Assembly (NCBI RefSeq): GCF_900091725.1
Contig: NZ_FMBW01000094.1
Coordinates: 124,001 to 188,000, forward strand
Source of the DNA: Streptomyces sp. DvalAA-43
GTDB lineage: Bacteria; Actinomycetota; Actinomycetes; Streptomycetales; Streptomycetaceae
Direction: 5' to 3'
DNA length: 64,000 nucleotides
The notes under the pieces: generated by a model
Seen by the model: the letters and a program-made list of their open reading frames with translations, nothing else
What the model was told of the DNA's origin: nothing
Databases searched by the model: none
Made by a program: the position numbers and the translations under genes
Shown: positions 23,912 to 31,299 of the stretch, one piece after another
Layout: each line of letters begins with the position of its first letter
Numbering within the stretch: the stretch's first letter is position 1

Positions 23912-24448
23912 ATGCGCCTCCGCTCCGCTCTCGCTTCCGCGCTCTCCGTCGCGGCCGCCCTGGCCCTGACCGGCACCGCCGCCGCGGCGACGCCCTTCTC
24001 CGCGCCCGCCGGGGCCACGAGCTGCCTCGGGACCTGCCAGGAGAAGGCTCTCGACGTGCGGGCCGCCCCCGGCGGACAGCGGAACGTCGCCCGTGTCAGC
24101 GTCACCAACCACGGCGACCGGGCCTGCGTGGTGGACCGGATCCCCACGGTCACCTTCCGGGGGCTCGACGGCTCGGCCGAGGCCGTGCCGCCCGCCGGGA
24201 GCGGGCCCTACACGCTCTCCGCCGGGGAGCGGGCGTACGCCGCCGTGCGCACCGCGGACCCGGCGGCCACCGAGGGCCATGTCGTCGGCAGCCTCTCCGT
24301 GGCGGCGGACCCCTCGCACACGGGTCTCACCTTCCGCGCGGCCGCCGTGGGCATGCCCGAGGGGGTCCATGTGTGGGAGCCGGTGACCACGCTGTGGCAG
24401 GAGACGCAGGCCGCGGCGGACAGCGCGCTGGCGGGCGCGCCGCACTGA
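23912..24448 (+). CDS. Small secreted protein, DUF4232-like
   Basis: 178 aa. A Sec signal peptide (MRLRSALASALSVAAALALTG..., cleavage near AAA-TPF) is followed by a beta-sandwich: ALDVRAAPGGQRNVARVSVTN, then CVVDRIPTVTFRGLDG and LSAGERAYAAVRT, resembling the DUF4232 domain of many Streptomyces secreted and lipoproteins. Three Cys after cleavage, two of them close (SCLGTC). Start ATG at 23912 follows AAGGGGAGAAA. The gene stands alone; it is convergent with the P450 pair. Function not known. Confidence 0.75.
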   Translation: MRLRSALASALSVAAALALTGTAAAATPFSAPAGATSCLGTCQEKALDVRAAPGGQRNVARVSVTNHGDRACVVDRIPTVTFRGLDGSAEAVPPAGSGPYTLSAGERAYAAVRTADPAATEGHVVGSLSVAADPSHTGLTFRAAAVGMPEGVHVWEPVTTLWQETQAAADSALAGAPH

Positions 24449-24487
24449 CGGACGGCTGCGGATCGCGCGAGGCGCCGGCGACGGTCC

Positions 24488-24504
24488 GCCCGGATGCTCC
24501 GGGC
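24488..24504. terminator. Short hairpin between convergent genes
   Basis: GCCCGGA-TGC-TCCGGGC, 7-bp stem, between the secreted protein and the CYP154-like gene. Confidence 0.35.
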
Positions 24505-24527
24505 GACCCCGGGGGCGTCGTCGCGCC

Positions 24528-25790
24528 TCAGCAGTGCAGCAGTACGGGGAAGGCCGCCATGTCGTTCTGGGTCATCACCGGCAGCTTGCGGATCTCGTCG
24601 TCCGCGACGGCCGCCCGCAGCCCGGGGAAGCGCCCGAACAGCGCGGGCAGGGCGATCCGGGCCTCGACGCGGGAGAGTGCCGCCCCGGGGCAGATGTGGG
24701 GGCCGTGGCCGAAGGTCATGTGACGGATCGGGGACGGCCGGGTGATGTCGAAGGCGTCGGCGTCCGTGCCGTGCTGATCGATGTCCCGGCCGATCGCGCG
24801 ATAGGAGATCACCACTCCCTCGCCCTTCGCGATCACGTCGTCACCGACCTGGATGTCCTCGGTGGCGAACCGCATCAGCAGATGGGTGGTGGGGGTGTCC
24901 CAGCGCAGGGTCTCCTCGATCACCGTCTCCCACGGGATCTCGCCGTCGAGCACCTTGCGCAACTGGTCGGGATGGGTGAGCAGGGCCCGTACGGCGTTCA
25001 GGATCAGGCCGATGGTGGTTTCGTGACCGGCGGCCACCATCGCCTTGAGGTTGCCCACCACCTCTTCCTCGGTGAGCGGTTCACCGCCTTCCTCGGCGAG
25101 GATCAGCGCGCTGGTGAGGTCGTCGGTCGGGCGCGCGGTCTTCTCGCGTACGAGGGCGGCGTAGAAGACGTCCAGTTCGGCCAGGAGTGCCAGTCGTTCC
25201 TCCTGCGGGGTGAGCATGGAGAAGAACGCCTTGTACCGCTTCATCAACATGGGGTGCTCGGCCTCGTCCACCCCCATCAGCATGCCGACGACCCGCATCG
25301 GCAGCGGCTGGGCGAACACGGACTTGAGGTCGACCACCCCGTCCTCGCTCTTCTCCCCCTCTTCGGCGAGGGCGTCGAGCAGTTCCCCGGTGAACTTCTC
25401 GATCGCCGGGCGTATCTCCTCCAGCCGGCGCGGTGTCAGCGCCTGGGAGGTCTTGGTACGCAGTCGCCGGTGCTCGGCTCCGTCCACGGTGAACATGGAG
25501 CGTCCGGCATCGATCATGCCGATCAGGGGCCACTCGTGGGTGACCTCGCCGCGCTGCCAGAGCCCCCAGGCGTCGAGGTCCTTCACCAGCCGGGGGTCGA
25601 CGAGCAGTTGGCGGGCCAGGGCGTGGCGGGTGACGGTCAGGGCCGGTACGCCGAGCAGCTCGATCCTGGCGAGCGGGCCGGCGTCACGCAGTCGCGCCGT
25701 CTCCGCGTCCAGGTCCTGGACCATCGGGTCGATGACGACGGCCCCGCCGTTCGAAGCGGCGTCCCGGGCGGCGGCGTGCGGGCAGTTCAC
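24528..25790 (-). CDS. Cytochrome P450, CYP154-like
   Basis: 420 aa soluble bacterial P450. I-helix MVAAGHETTIGL, K-helix EETLRWDTPTTH (ExxR intact), and haem loop MTFGHGPHICPGAALSRVEARIAL with the axial Cys. The GTG start at 25790 overlaps the stop of the upstream CYP157-like gene (GTGA), so the two are translationally coupled. In Streptomyces such CYP157/CYP154 pairs typically sit in conservons behind cvnABCD (sensor, roadblock, DUF742 and GTPase genes); none of these is present in this window on either side. Electron donors are not encoded nearby. The family call is by motif resemblance. Confidence 0.88.
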   Translation of the reverse strand: MNCPHAAARDAASNGGAVVIDPMVQDLDAETARLRDAGPLARIELLGVPALTVTRHALARQLLVDPRLVKDLDAWGLWQRGEVTHEWPLIGMIDAGRSMFTVDGAEHRRLRTKTSQALTPRRLEEIRPAIEKFTGELLDALAEEGEKSEDGVVDLKSVFAQPLPMRVVGMLMGVDEAEHPMLMKRYKAFFSMLTPQEERLALLAELDVFYAALVREKTARPTDDLTSALILAEEGGEPLTEEEVVGNLKAMVAAGHETTIGLILNAVRALLTHPDQLRKVLDGEIPWETVIEETLRWDTPTTHLLMRFATEDIQVGDDVIAKGEGVVISYRAIGRDIDQHGTDADAFDITRPSPIRHMTFGHGPHICPGAALSRVEARIALPALFGRFPGLRAAVADDEIRKLPVMTQNDMAAFPVLLHC

Positions 25791-27100
25791 GACGGATCTC
25801 CTGTCGGGCGTACGGGAGCGAACCGGACGGGCAACGCGGTCATCCCCCGCAGGAAGGCGGACTGCCTTCGGACCAACTCGGGTGCGGGGACCGCCAGTTC
25901 CAGGTCGGGCAGCCGGTCGAGCAGCACCTCGATCCCGGTGCGGGCGATGATTTCGGCGATCTCCTGGGCCGGGAAGGGACAGCGGTACTCGCCGTGGCTG
26001 AACGCCAGATGCGCGCTGTTGCCGCGCTGGCCCGACGGGCCTCCCGAGGCGGAGAGGTGCTGGCGGATGTGCGGATCGGTGTTGGCGGCGCCCAGGCCCA
26101 GCAGCAGCATGTCCCCGGCACGGATGTTCCGGTCCGCCAGCCGGGTGTCGCGGGCGGCCCAGCGCCCGGCGAGGATCTGCGTCGGGCACTCCTCCCAGAG
26201 CACCTCGTTCATGGCTTCGGCGACGCTGTGCCGGCCGCCGGAGAGCGCGACGGCGAACTGGTCGTCGGTGAGCATCAGCCGGAGCGAGTTGCCGATCCAG
26301 TCGGCCGTGGTGAGGTGCCCGGCGGCCGTGATGGCCATCAGGTCGAGCACGTACTCCTCATCGGTGAACTCACCGGCGTACGCCAGCATGCGGGAGGCCA
26401 CGTCGTTCCCGGGCTCGGCCCGGCGGGCCGCCAGCAGCCGCCGCATGTGTTCGCCGAACCGCAGATGGGCCTCCTGCGCGCCCGGTCCGCCGTCGGCCAG
26501 GTCCCCGAGCACCTCGGCGATCCTCGGCCCCTCCGCGTCGGGGAATCCCACCAGCCGGGCGAGGACGAGCACCGGCAGCGGCACGGCGAAGTCGGCGATC
26601 AGGTCCGCCGTACCCCGCTCACAGAACCCGTCGATGAGACGGTCCGCCAACTCCTCGCAATTCCTGCGAAGTTCGAAGTGCTCGACCTCCTCCAAGGCCT
26701 GCCCGACCATCGCGGCGTGGCGCCGGTGCTCGGCCCCGGCGGTGAAGTAGATGGACGGCATCGGGCGGCCGACCATCGGCAGCAGCGGCCAGTCCTCGGG
26801 GATACTCCCCCACTGGTTCCACAGCGCCACGTCCCGGGGGAACAACTCGCCGTCGCTGGTGACCTGGTGGAGTTCGCGGTAGCCGATGACCAGCCAGGCC
26901 GGTACCCCGCCGGGCAGCTCGACGGGTACGACGGGCCCGTGTTCGCTCCGCATGGCGCGGTAGACGGCATGCGGTTCGATGTGGAACCGGGGTCCACTGA
27001 GCGGCACGGCGGACGTGCCGCCACCGGCCGGGCAGCCTCCGGTCGCGGGCGGCTGGGACAGGACGGGGCGCTCGGGCACCGCTGACGCGGGCGTCGTCAT
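25787..27100 (-). CDS. Cytochrome P450, CYP157-like, without the ExxR arginine
   Basis: 437 aa. Overall P450 fold marks: I-helix AITAAGHLTTADW and haem loop LAFSHGEYRCPFPAQE with the axial Cys, though the usual Cx-G is CPF. At the K-helix, where the coupled partner reads EETLRWDTP, this protein reads NEVLWEECP: the arginine of the otherwise near-universal ExxR motif is Trp (codon 26195-26197). Loss of ExxR is a documented peculiarity of the CYP157 family. An N-terminal TGGCPAGGG segment precedes the fold. Transcribed from a promoter near 27165, then coupled to CYP154-like. Catalytic activity is uncertain; it may work with its partner. Confidence 0.85.
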   Translation of the reverse strand: MTTPASAVPERPVLSQPPATGGCPAGGGTSAVPLSGPRFHIEPHAVYRAMRSEHGPVVPVELPGGVPAWLVIGYRELHQVTSDGELFPRDVALWNQWGSIPEDWPLLPMVGRPMPSIYFTAGAEHRRHAAMVGQALEEVEHFELRRNCEELADRLIDGFCERGTADLIADFAVPLPVLVLARLVGFPDAEGPRIAEVLGDLADGGPGAQEAHLRFGEHMRRLLAARRAEPGNDVASRMLAYAGEFTDEEYVLDLMAITAAGHLTTADWIGNSLRLMLTDDQFAVALSGGRHSVAEAMNEVLWEECPTQILAGRWAARDTRLADRNIRAGDMLLLGLGAANTDPHIRQHLSASGGPSGQRGNSAHLAFSHGEYRCPFPAQEIAEIIARTGIEVLLDRLPDLELAVPAPELVRRQSAFLRGMTALPVRFAPVRPTGDPS

Positions 27101-27164
27101 CGTACGGAATCTCCTGCGACGAAGGCTTCGCTCGTTGCGGTGGTCGGTTGATCAACGCGGCTTC

Positions 27165-27170
27165 ACTATA
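27165..27170 (-). promoter_or_regulatory. -10 box (TATAGT) for the P450 pair
   Basis: TATAGT on the minus strand, about 65 nt before the CYP157-like ATG, in an unusually AT-rich stretch (about 27165-27260). Confidence 0.45.
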
Positions 27171-27389
27171 GGGAAATTCGGTGAGTCTTTCGGCACTATT
27201 CACAACCATTCTCGCCACTCTTCCGACTTTGGAAGACCGTTTTCTGAGCATCATTGATCAAAAAGGGTGGGATGTGACATGCCTCGGCCGCGCACACCCG
27301 CCACGGCGCGGCCGCCCCGGCACATGGAAACGGACGGGCGCGGGCAGACACGGGCGGGCATGGGCAGGCATGGACCGCCGACCGGAACA

Positions 27390-27488
27390 TTGACATGCAC
27401 CGGTCGTACGGTGAATTCTGATGCTCGAATCTTCAGAGTTTCAATCATGTCTGCGCAGGCATCGCCTATTTCACTGTTCGTTACGAAC
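27390..27488 (+). promoter_or_regulatory. Candidate GH31 promoter and operator
   Basis: -35 TTGACA (27390-27395), 18 bp, weak -10 AATTCT (27414-27419). Downstream, near-perfect palindrome GTTCGT-T-ACGAAC at 27476-27488 just ahead of the ribosome site, a plausible repressor site. The rest of 27101-27500 shows no gene. Confidence 0.35.
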
Positions 27489-27500
27489 GGAGAACACTCC

Positions 27501-30173
27501 TTGCGGATCCTTCAGAACCGTTCCAGCCAAGCGGCGGTCGGCACGCTGTCGGTGATCGTCCTCGCACTCACCGCCCTGACCGCCCCGGCCCCGCAGGCGC
27601 ACGCCGCGGCCACGCCCTCGGGCACCCTGGACGGCACCACGAAGAATGTGACGTGGCAGAGCCCGGTCTACCCGAAGGGAACCGTCGACTCGCCCACGAA
27701 GTGCGGCACGGCCGCCGAGGACCCCGACAACGCGGTCTGCGCCCGGTTCGACCTGACCGTCCACCCGCCCGCGGGCCAGTGGGACGACAACCCCGAGGGC
27801 GGCGTCCCCGTCTCCATCCAGTGGGAGACACCCACCGACGACTTCGACATGTACATCTACGACTCGGCCGACAAACAGGTGGCATCCAGCGCGGGCACCG
27901 CCGACCCCGAGTCCACGGTCATCCCGAAGGCCTCCGGGACCTATCACGTGCTCGTCGTCCCCTACGACGTGCACAACAACTCGTTCACGGGAAAGGCCTA
28001 CCTCCCCGAGGCCACCGACGCCGGGAACCTCACCGGGTTCGGCGGCTCGCACGGCAGGTACGAGATCCGGGCCGGTGCGCTGGGCGCCCGCGCCGAGTTC
28101 TTCACCGACGACACCCTGCGGCTGCAGGCATCCCCGGACGGCGTGCTCGCCGACCCGAAGGACAGCCACATGGTCCGGCGGCAGCCCACCGCCCAGCCGC
28201 ACACCAGCTCCTTCGACGCGGGCGGCTACTACGGCATCCGCTCCAAGGGCGTGGTGCTGCGCGTCTACAAGAAGCCGCTGCGCTTCGGTCTCTACAAGGC
28301 CGACAACCGCACGGCCATCTGGCAGGAGGCCGATCCGCTGCGCTGGACCGGCGGCGGCATGCGGCAGAGCCTGAAGCGCGGCGCCGACGAGCAGTTCTTC
28401 GGCGGGGGCGAGCAGAACGGCAGCTTCTCGCACCGCGGCCAGCTGATGAACGTAGGCAACAACACCAACTGGAACGAGGGCGGTTACAACAACTCCCAGC
28501 CGTTCTACCTCTCCACGGCGGGCTACGGCGTCTTCCGCAACACCATGACGCCCGGCATCTACGACTTCGCCTCACCTGTGCGGACCGGCCAGCAGGAACG
28601 GCGCCTGGACGCCTACTACTTCACCGGTGACACCAAGGAGGTCATCGGCAAGTACACCTCGCTGGTGGGCAAGCCGTTCATGCCCCCGGTGTACGGGCTT
28701 GAGCCCGGCTCCGCCGACTGCTACCTCCACAACGCCAACCGGGGCGAGCGCCACACCCTCGACGCGCTGAAGGTCTCCGACAGTTATGTCGACAACAGGA
28801 TGCCGCTCGGCTGGATGCTCGTCAACGACGGCTACGGCTGCGGATACGAAGACCTCGCCCAGACGGGTACGGGCCTCAACAAGAACCATGCCCAGCTCGG
28901 CCTCTGGACACAGAACGGCCTGCCCGACGAGGCCGCGGAGGCCAAGGCCGGGGTACGCGTCCGCAAGCTGGACGTCGCCTGGGTCGGCGGCGGCTACGGC
29001 TTCGCCCTGGACGCCTGCGACCAGGCCAAGGCCGGCATCGAGAACAACAGCGACGCCCGCGGTTTCGTCTGGCTGCCCGTGTCCTGGGCCGGTGCGCAGC
29101 GCTGCGGTGTGCTGTGGAGCGGCGACCAGAGCCTGTCCTGGGACTTCATCCGCTGGCAGATCCCGACGTACGCCGGCGCGACGATGTCCGGCATCGCGTA
29201 CAACACGGGTGACGTCGGCAGCATCTACCGCCACGACCCCGAGATGTACACCCGCGACCTGCAGTGGAAGGCCTTCCTCCCGGCCATCATGACGATGGAC
29301 GGCTGGGCCAGCGACATCACCACCAAGCAGCCGCACGACCAGCAGCCGTGGCTGGACGGCGAGCCGTACACCTCCATCAACCGCAAGTACCTTCAGCTCA
29401 AGGAACGGCTGCTGCCGTACATGTACACTCTGTCGAAGGAGGCCACGAAGACCGGCGTCGGCGCGGTCCGGCCGCTCGCCCTGGAGTACCCCGACGACCC
29501 GGCGGCACTCGGCCCGGACGCCAAGTACGAGTTCCTGGCCGGACCCGACTTCCTGGTCGCGCCGGTGTACAGCGACACGGACGTCCGGAACGGCATCTAC
29601 CTGCCGAAGGGCACCTGGACCGACTACTGGACGGGCAGGACCTACCAGGGCCCGACCACGGTCGACGGCTACAAGGCGCCGCTGGACACCCTGCCGCTCT
29701 TCGTCAAGGGCGGTTCGATCGTACCGATGTGGCCCAAGGGCACCGTGTCCTGGGAGTCCCGGGACCAGACCCGGCTCGGCTACGACATCCACCCGCAGGG
29801 CACCACGGACTACACCCTCTACGAGGACGACGGCGTGACGCGGAAGTTCACGGAGGGGGCCTCGGCCACCCAGCACGTACGGGTCCAGGCACCCGCCCGG
29901 GGCAAGAAGGGCGACACCACCGTCAAGATCGGTGCGAGCGTGGGCAGTTACGCGGGCAAGGTGTCCGCCCGCTCCTACGACCTCACCGTGCACGGCGGGA
30001 GCGCCCCGGCGCAGGTCGTCATGGATCACACCCGCCTGCACCGGATGAACTCGGCGGCCGAGCTCGCCGCGGCCGCATCCGGCTGGTTCACCGACCCGGC
30101 GACCGGGATCACGGAGATCAAGACACCGTCCGTCTCCACCGGGCGCGGCTTCACCGTCCAGCTGCGGAAGTAG
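27501..30173 (+). CDS. Secreted GH31-family glycoside hydrolase
   Basis: 890 aa from a TTG start at 27501, preceded by GGAG at 8 nt and followed by a clear signal peptide (residues 1-35, ending PQAHA-AAT). Upstream in-frame ATGs would add 78 unlikely residues before the signal. After cleavage come a PPC-like beta domain (about 75-150: DFDMYIYDSADKQVAS, GTYHVLVVPYD) and a GH31 N-terminal beta domain (FFGGGEQNGSFSHRG), then the TIM barrel. The nucleophile is probably Asp491 in RKLDVAWVGGGY and the acid/base Asp542 in WSGDQS. A C-terminal DUF5110-type beta domain with YTLYEDDG follows. Retaining alpha-glycosidase, probably extracellular alpha-glucan, xyloside or galactoside hydrolysis; exact substrate not determinable. 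Confidence 0.82.
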   Translation: MRILQNRSSQAAVGTLSVIVLALTALTAPAPQAHAAATPSGTLDGTTKNVTWQSPVYPKGTVDSPTKCGTAAEDPDNAVCARFDLTVHPPAGQWDDNPEGGVPVSIQWETPTDDFDMYIYDSADKQVASSAGTADPESTVIPKASGTYHVLVVPYDVHNNSFTGKAYLPEATDAGNLTGFGGSHGRYEIRAGALGARAEFFTDDTLRLQASPDGVLADPKDSHMVRRQPTAQPHTSSFDAGGYYGIRSKGVVLRVYKKPLRFGLYKADNRTAIWQEADPLRWTGGGMRQSLKRGADEQFFGGGEQNGSFSHRGQLMNVGNNTNWNEGGYNNSQPFYLSTAGYGVFRNTMTPGIYDFASPVRTGQQERRLDAYYFTGDTKEVIGKYTSLVGKPFMPPVYGLEPGSADCYLHNANRGERHTLDALKVSDSYVDNRMPLGWMLVNDGYGCGYEDLAQTGTGLNKNHAQLGLWTQNGLPDEAAEAKAGVRVRKLDVAWVGGGYGFALDACDQAKAGIENNSDARGFVWLPVSWAGAQRCGVLWSGDQSLSWDFIRWQIPTYAGATMSGIAYNTGDVGSIYRHDPEMYTRDLQWKAFLPAIMTMDGWASDITTKQPHDQQPWLDGEPYTSINRKYLQLKERLLPYMYTLSKEATKTGVGAVRPLALEYPDDPAALGPDAKYEFLAGPDFLVAPVYSDTDVRNGIYLPKGTWTDYWTGRTYQGPTTVDGYKAPLDTLPLFVKGGSIVPMWPKGTVSWESRDQTRLGYDIHPQGTTDYTLYEDDGVTRKFTEGASATQHVRVQAPARGKKGDTTVKIGASVGSYAGKVSARSYDLTVHGGSAPAQVVMDHTRLHRMNSAAELAAAASGWFTDPATGITEIKTPSVSTGRGFTVQLRK

Positions 30174-30208
30174 GCGGCGGGCGCGGCCCACGGCCGCGCG
30201 ACGGAGCA

Positions 30209-30242
30209 GGGCCGGGGGCCGTCCGCGGACGGCCCCCGGCCC
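30209..30242. terminator. Strong bidirectional terminator
   Basis: 16-bp perfect arms (GGGCCGGGGGCCGTCC and complement) with 2-nt apex, between convergent GH31 and methyltransferase genes. Confidence 0.85.
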
Positions 30243-30269
30243 ATGCGCCCGGTCCATGCCCCCGGCACG

Positions 30270-31124
30270 CTACGGCTTGCGGGCGACCGCACCGTAGATC
30301 GGCACCGGCCGGGTCTCCACCGGAAGGTCGCCGAGGCTGAGCTCCGGATGCCAGTCGACGACCTGGACCACGCCCGGTTCCACCACTTCCAGCCCGTCGA
30401 AGAACCGGCCGACACCACGGCGCGACCTCGGCACGAGCGTCACACCGCCCGCCGCGTACGAGGCCACTCCCTTCTCCACGCTCTCGGGGTCGAAGTCACC
30501 GGTGAGCTGCGACAGCACCAGGAAGCTCCCGGCGGGGAGCCGCTCCACCAGCCGTTCCACCAGCGCGTACGCCCCCTCGCTCCTCCCCGCCCCGTCTCCG
30601 TCTCCGACGAAGTGCAGCAGCGCGATGAGGGAGAGCGCGACGGGCCGGTCGAAGTCGATCACGTCGGCGGCAAGCCGGAGGATCCTCTCCGGCTCCCGCA
30701 CATCGGCGTCGAGGTAGGCCGTCACACCGTCGGCGGTCCCGCTCAGCAGCGCCTCGGCGTGGGCCAGGACGATGGGGTCGTTGTCCACGTACACGACCCG
30801 GGCGTCGGGAGCCGTGCCCTGGACGATCTGGTGGAGATTGGGCTCGGTGGGGATCCCGGAGCCGATGTCGAGGAACTGCCGTATCCCCGCCTCGCCCGCG
30901 AGCCAGCGCATCGCGCGGTGCATGAACCACCGGTTGTGGCGCGCGATGCGCTTCGTGTCCGGCGAGAGCCCGGCGATCTGCCGGCCGAGCTCCTCGTCGA
31001 CGGGGTAGTTGTCCTTCCCGCCGAGGAACCAGTCGTACACCCGCGCGGGATGCGGCCTGGTGGTGTCGATGCGGTTCGACACCGGCCCGCCGGACGGGGT
31101 GACGGGCGGCTGATGCTCACTCAT
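30270..31124 (-). CDS. SAM-dependent methyltransferase, Methyltransf_19 (DUF574) family
   Basis: 284 aa. Typical actinobacterial signature: N-terminal RIDTTRPHPARVYDWFLGGKDNYPVDEE over 28 residues, RFM-type HNRWFMHRAMRWLAGEAG, then the SAM-binding strand FLDIGSGIPTEPNLHQI and acidic ribose ligand VVYVDNDPIVLAHA, and closing PVPIYGAVARK. Streptomyces genomes carry many paralogues; their methyl acceptors are unknown. A -10 box TAGGTT (31164-31169) lies upstream. The gene is divergent from the glycosyltransferase-like gene and is not obviously tied to it. Confidence 0.9.
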   Translation of the reverse strand: MSEHQPPVTPSGGPVSNRIDTTRPHPARVYDWFLGGKDNYPVDEELGRQIAGLSPDTKRIARHNRWFMHRAMRWLAGEAGIRQFLDIGSGIPTEPNLHQIVQGTAPDARVVYVDNDPIVLAHAEALLSGTADGVTAYLDADVREPERILRLAADVIDFDRPVALSLIALLHFVGDGDGAGRSEGAYALVERLVERLPAGSFLVLSQLTGDFDPESVEKGVASYAAGGVTLVPRSRRGVGRFFDGLEVVEPGVVQVVDWHPELSLGDLPVETRPVPIYGAVARKP

Positions 31125-31299
31125 GGGGACCTCCGGACACGAAAGCGATCAAGCCATGGCCTCAACCTACCTGGGGGTCGCTGGAGTTGTGGCCGCATGC
31201 CGCACCAAGCGTGCCCTCCTCGGCCGAGTCGGGGTCTGCCGGATCGCCCGGACGACGCCCCCGTGATGGCCCCGGCGGCCGTCGGGCTGGTTGACTGTC

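Noticed and set aside
22370..27100. Secondary metabolite gene cluster because of three P450s
   Set aside because: No synthase, terpene cyclase, peptide-synthetase, transporter or redox partner genes; the P450 loci are separate and differently oriented.
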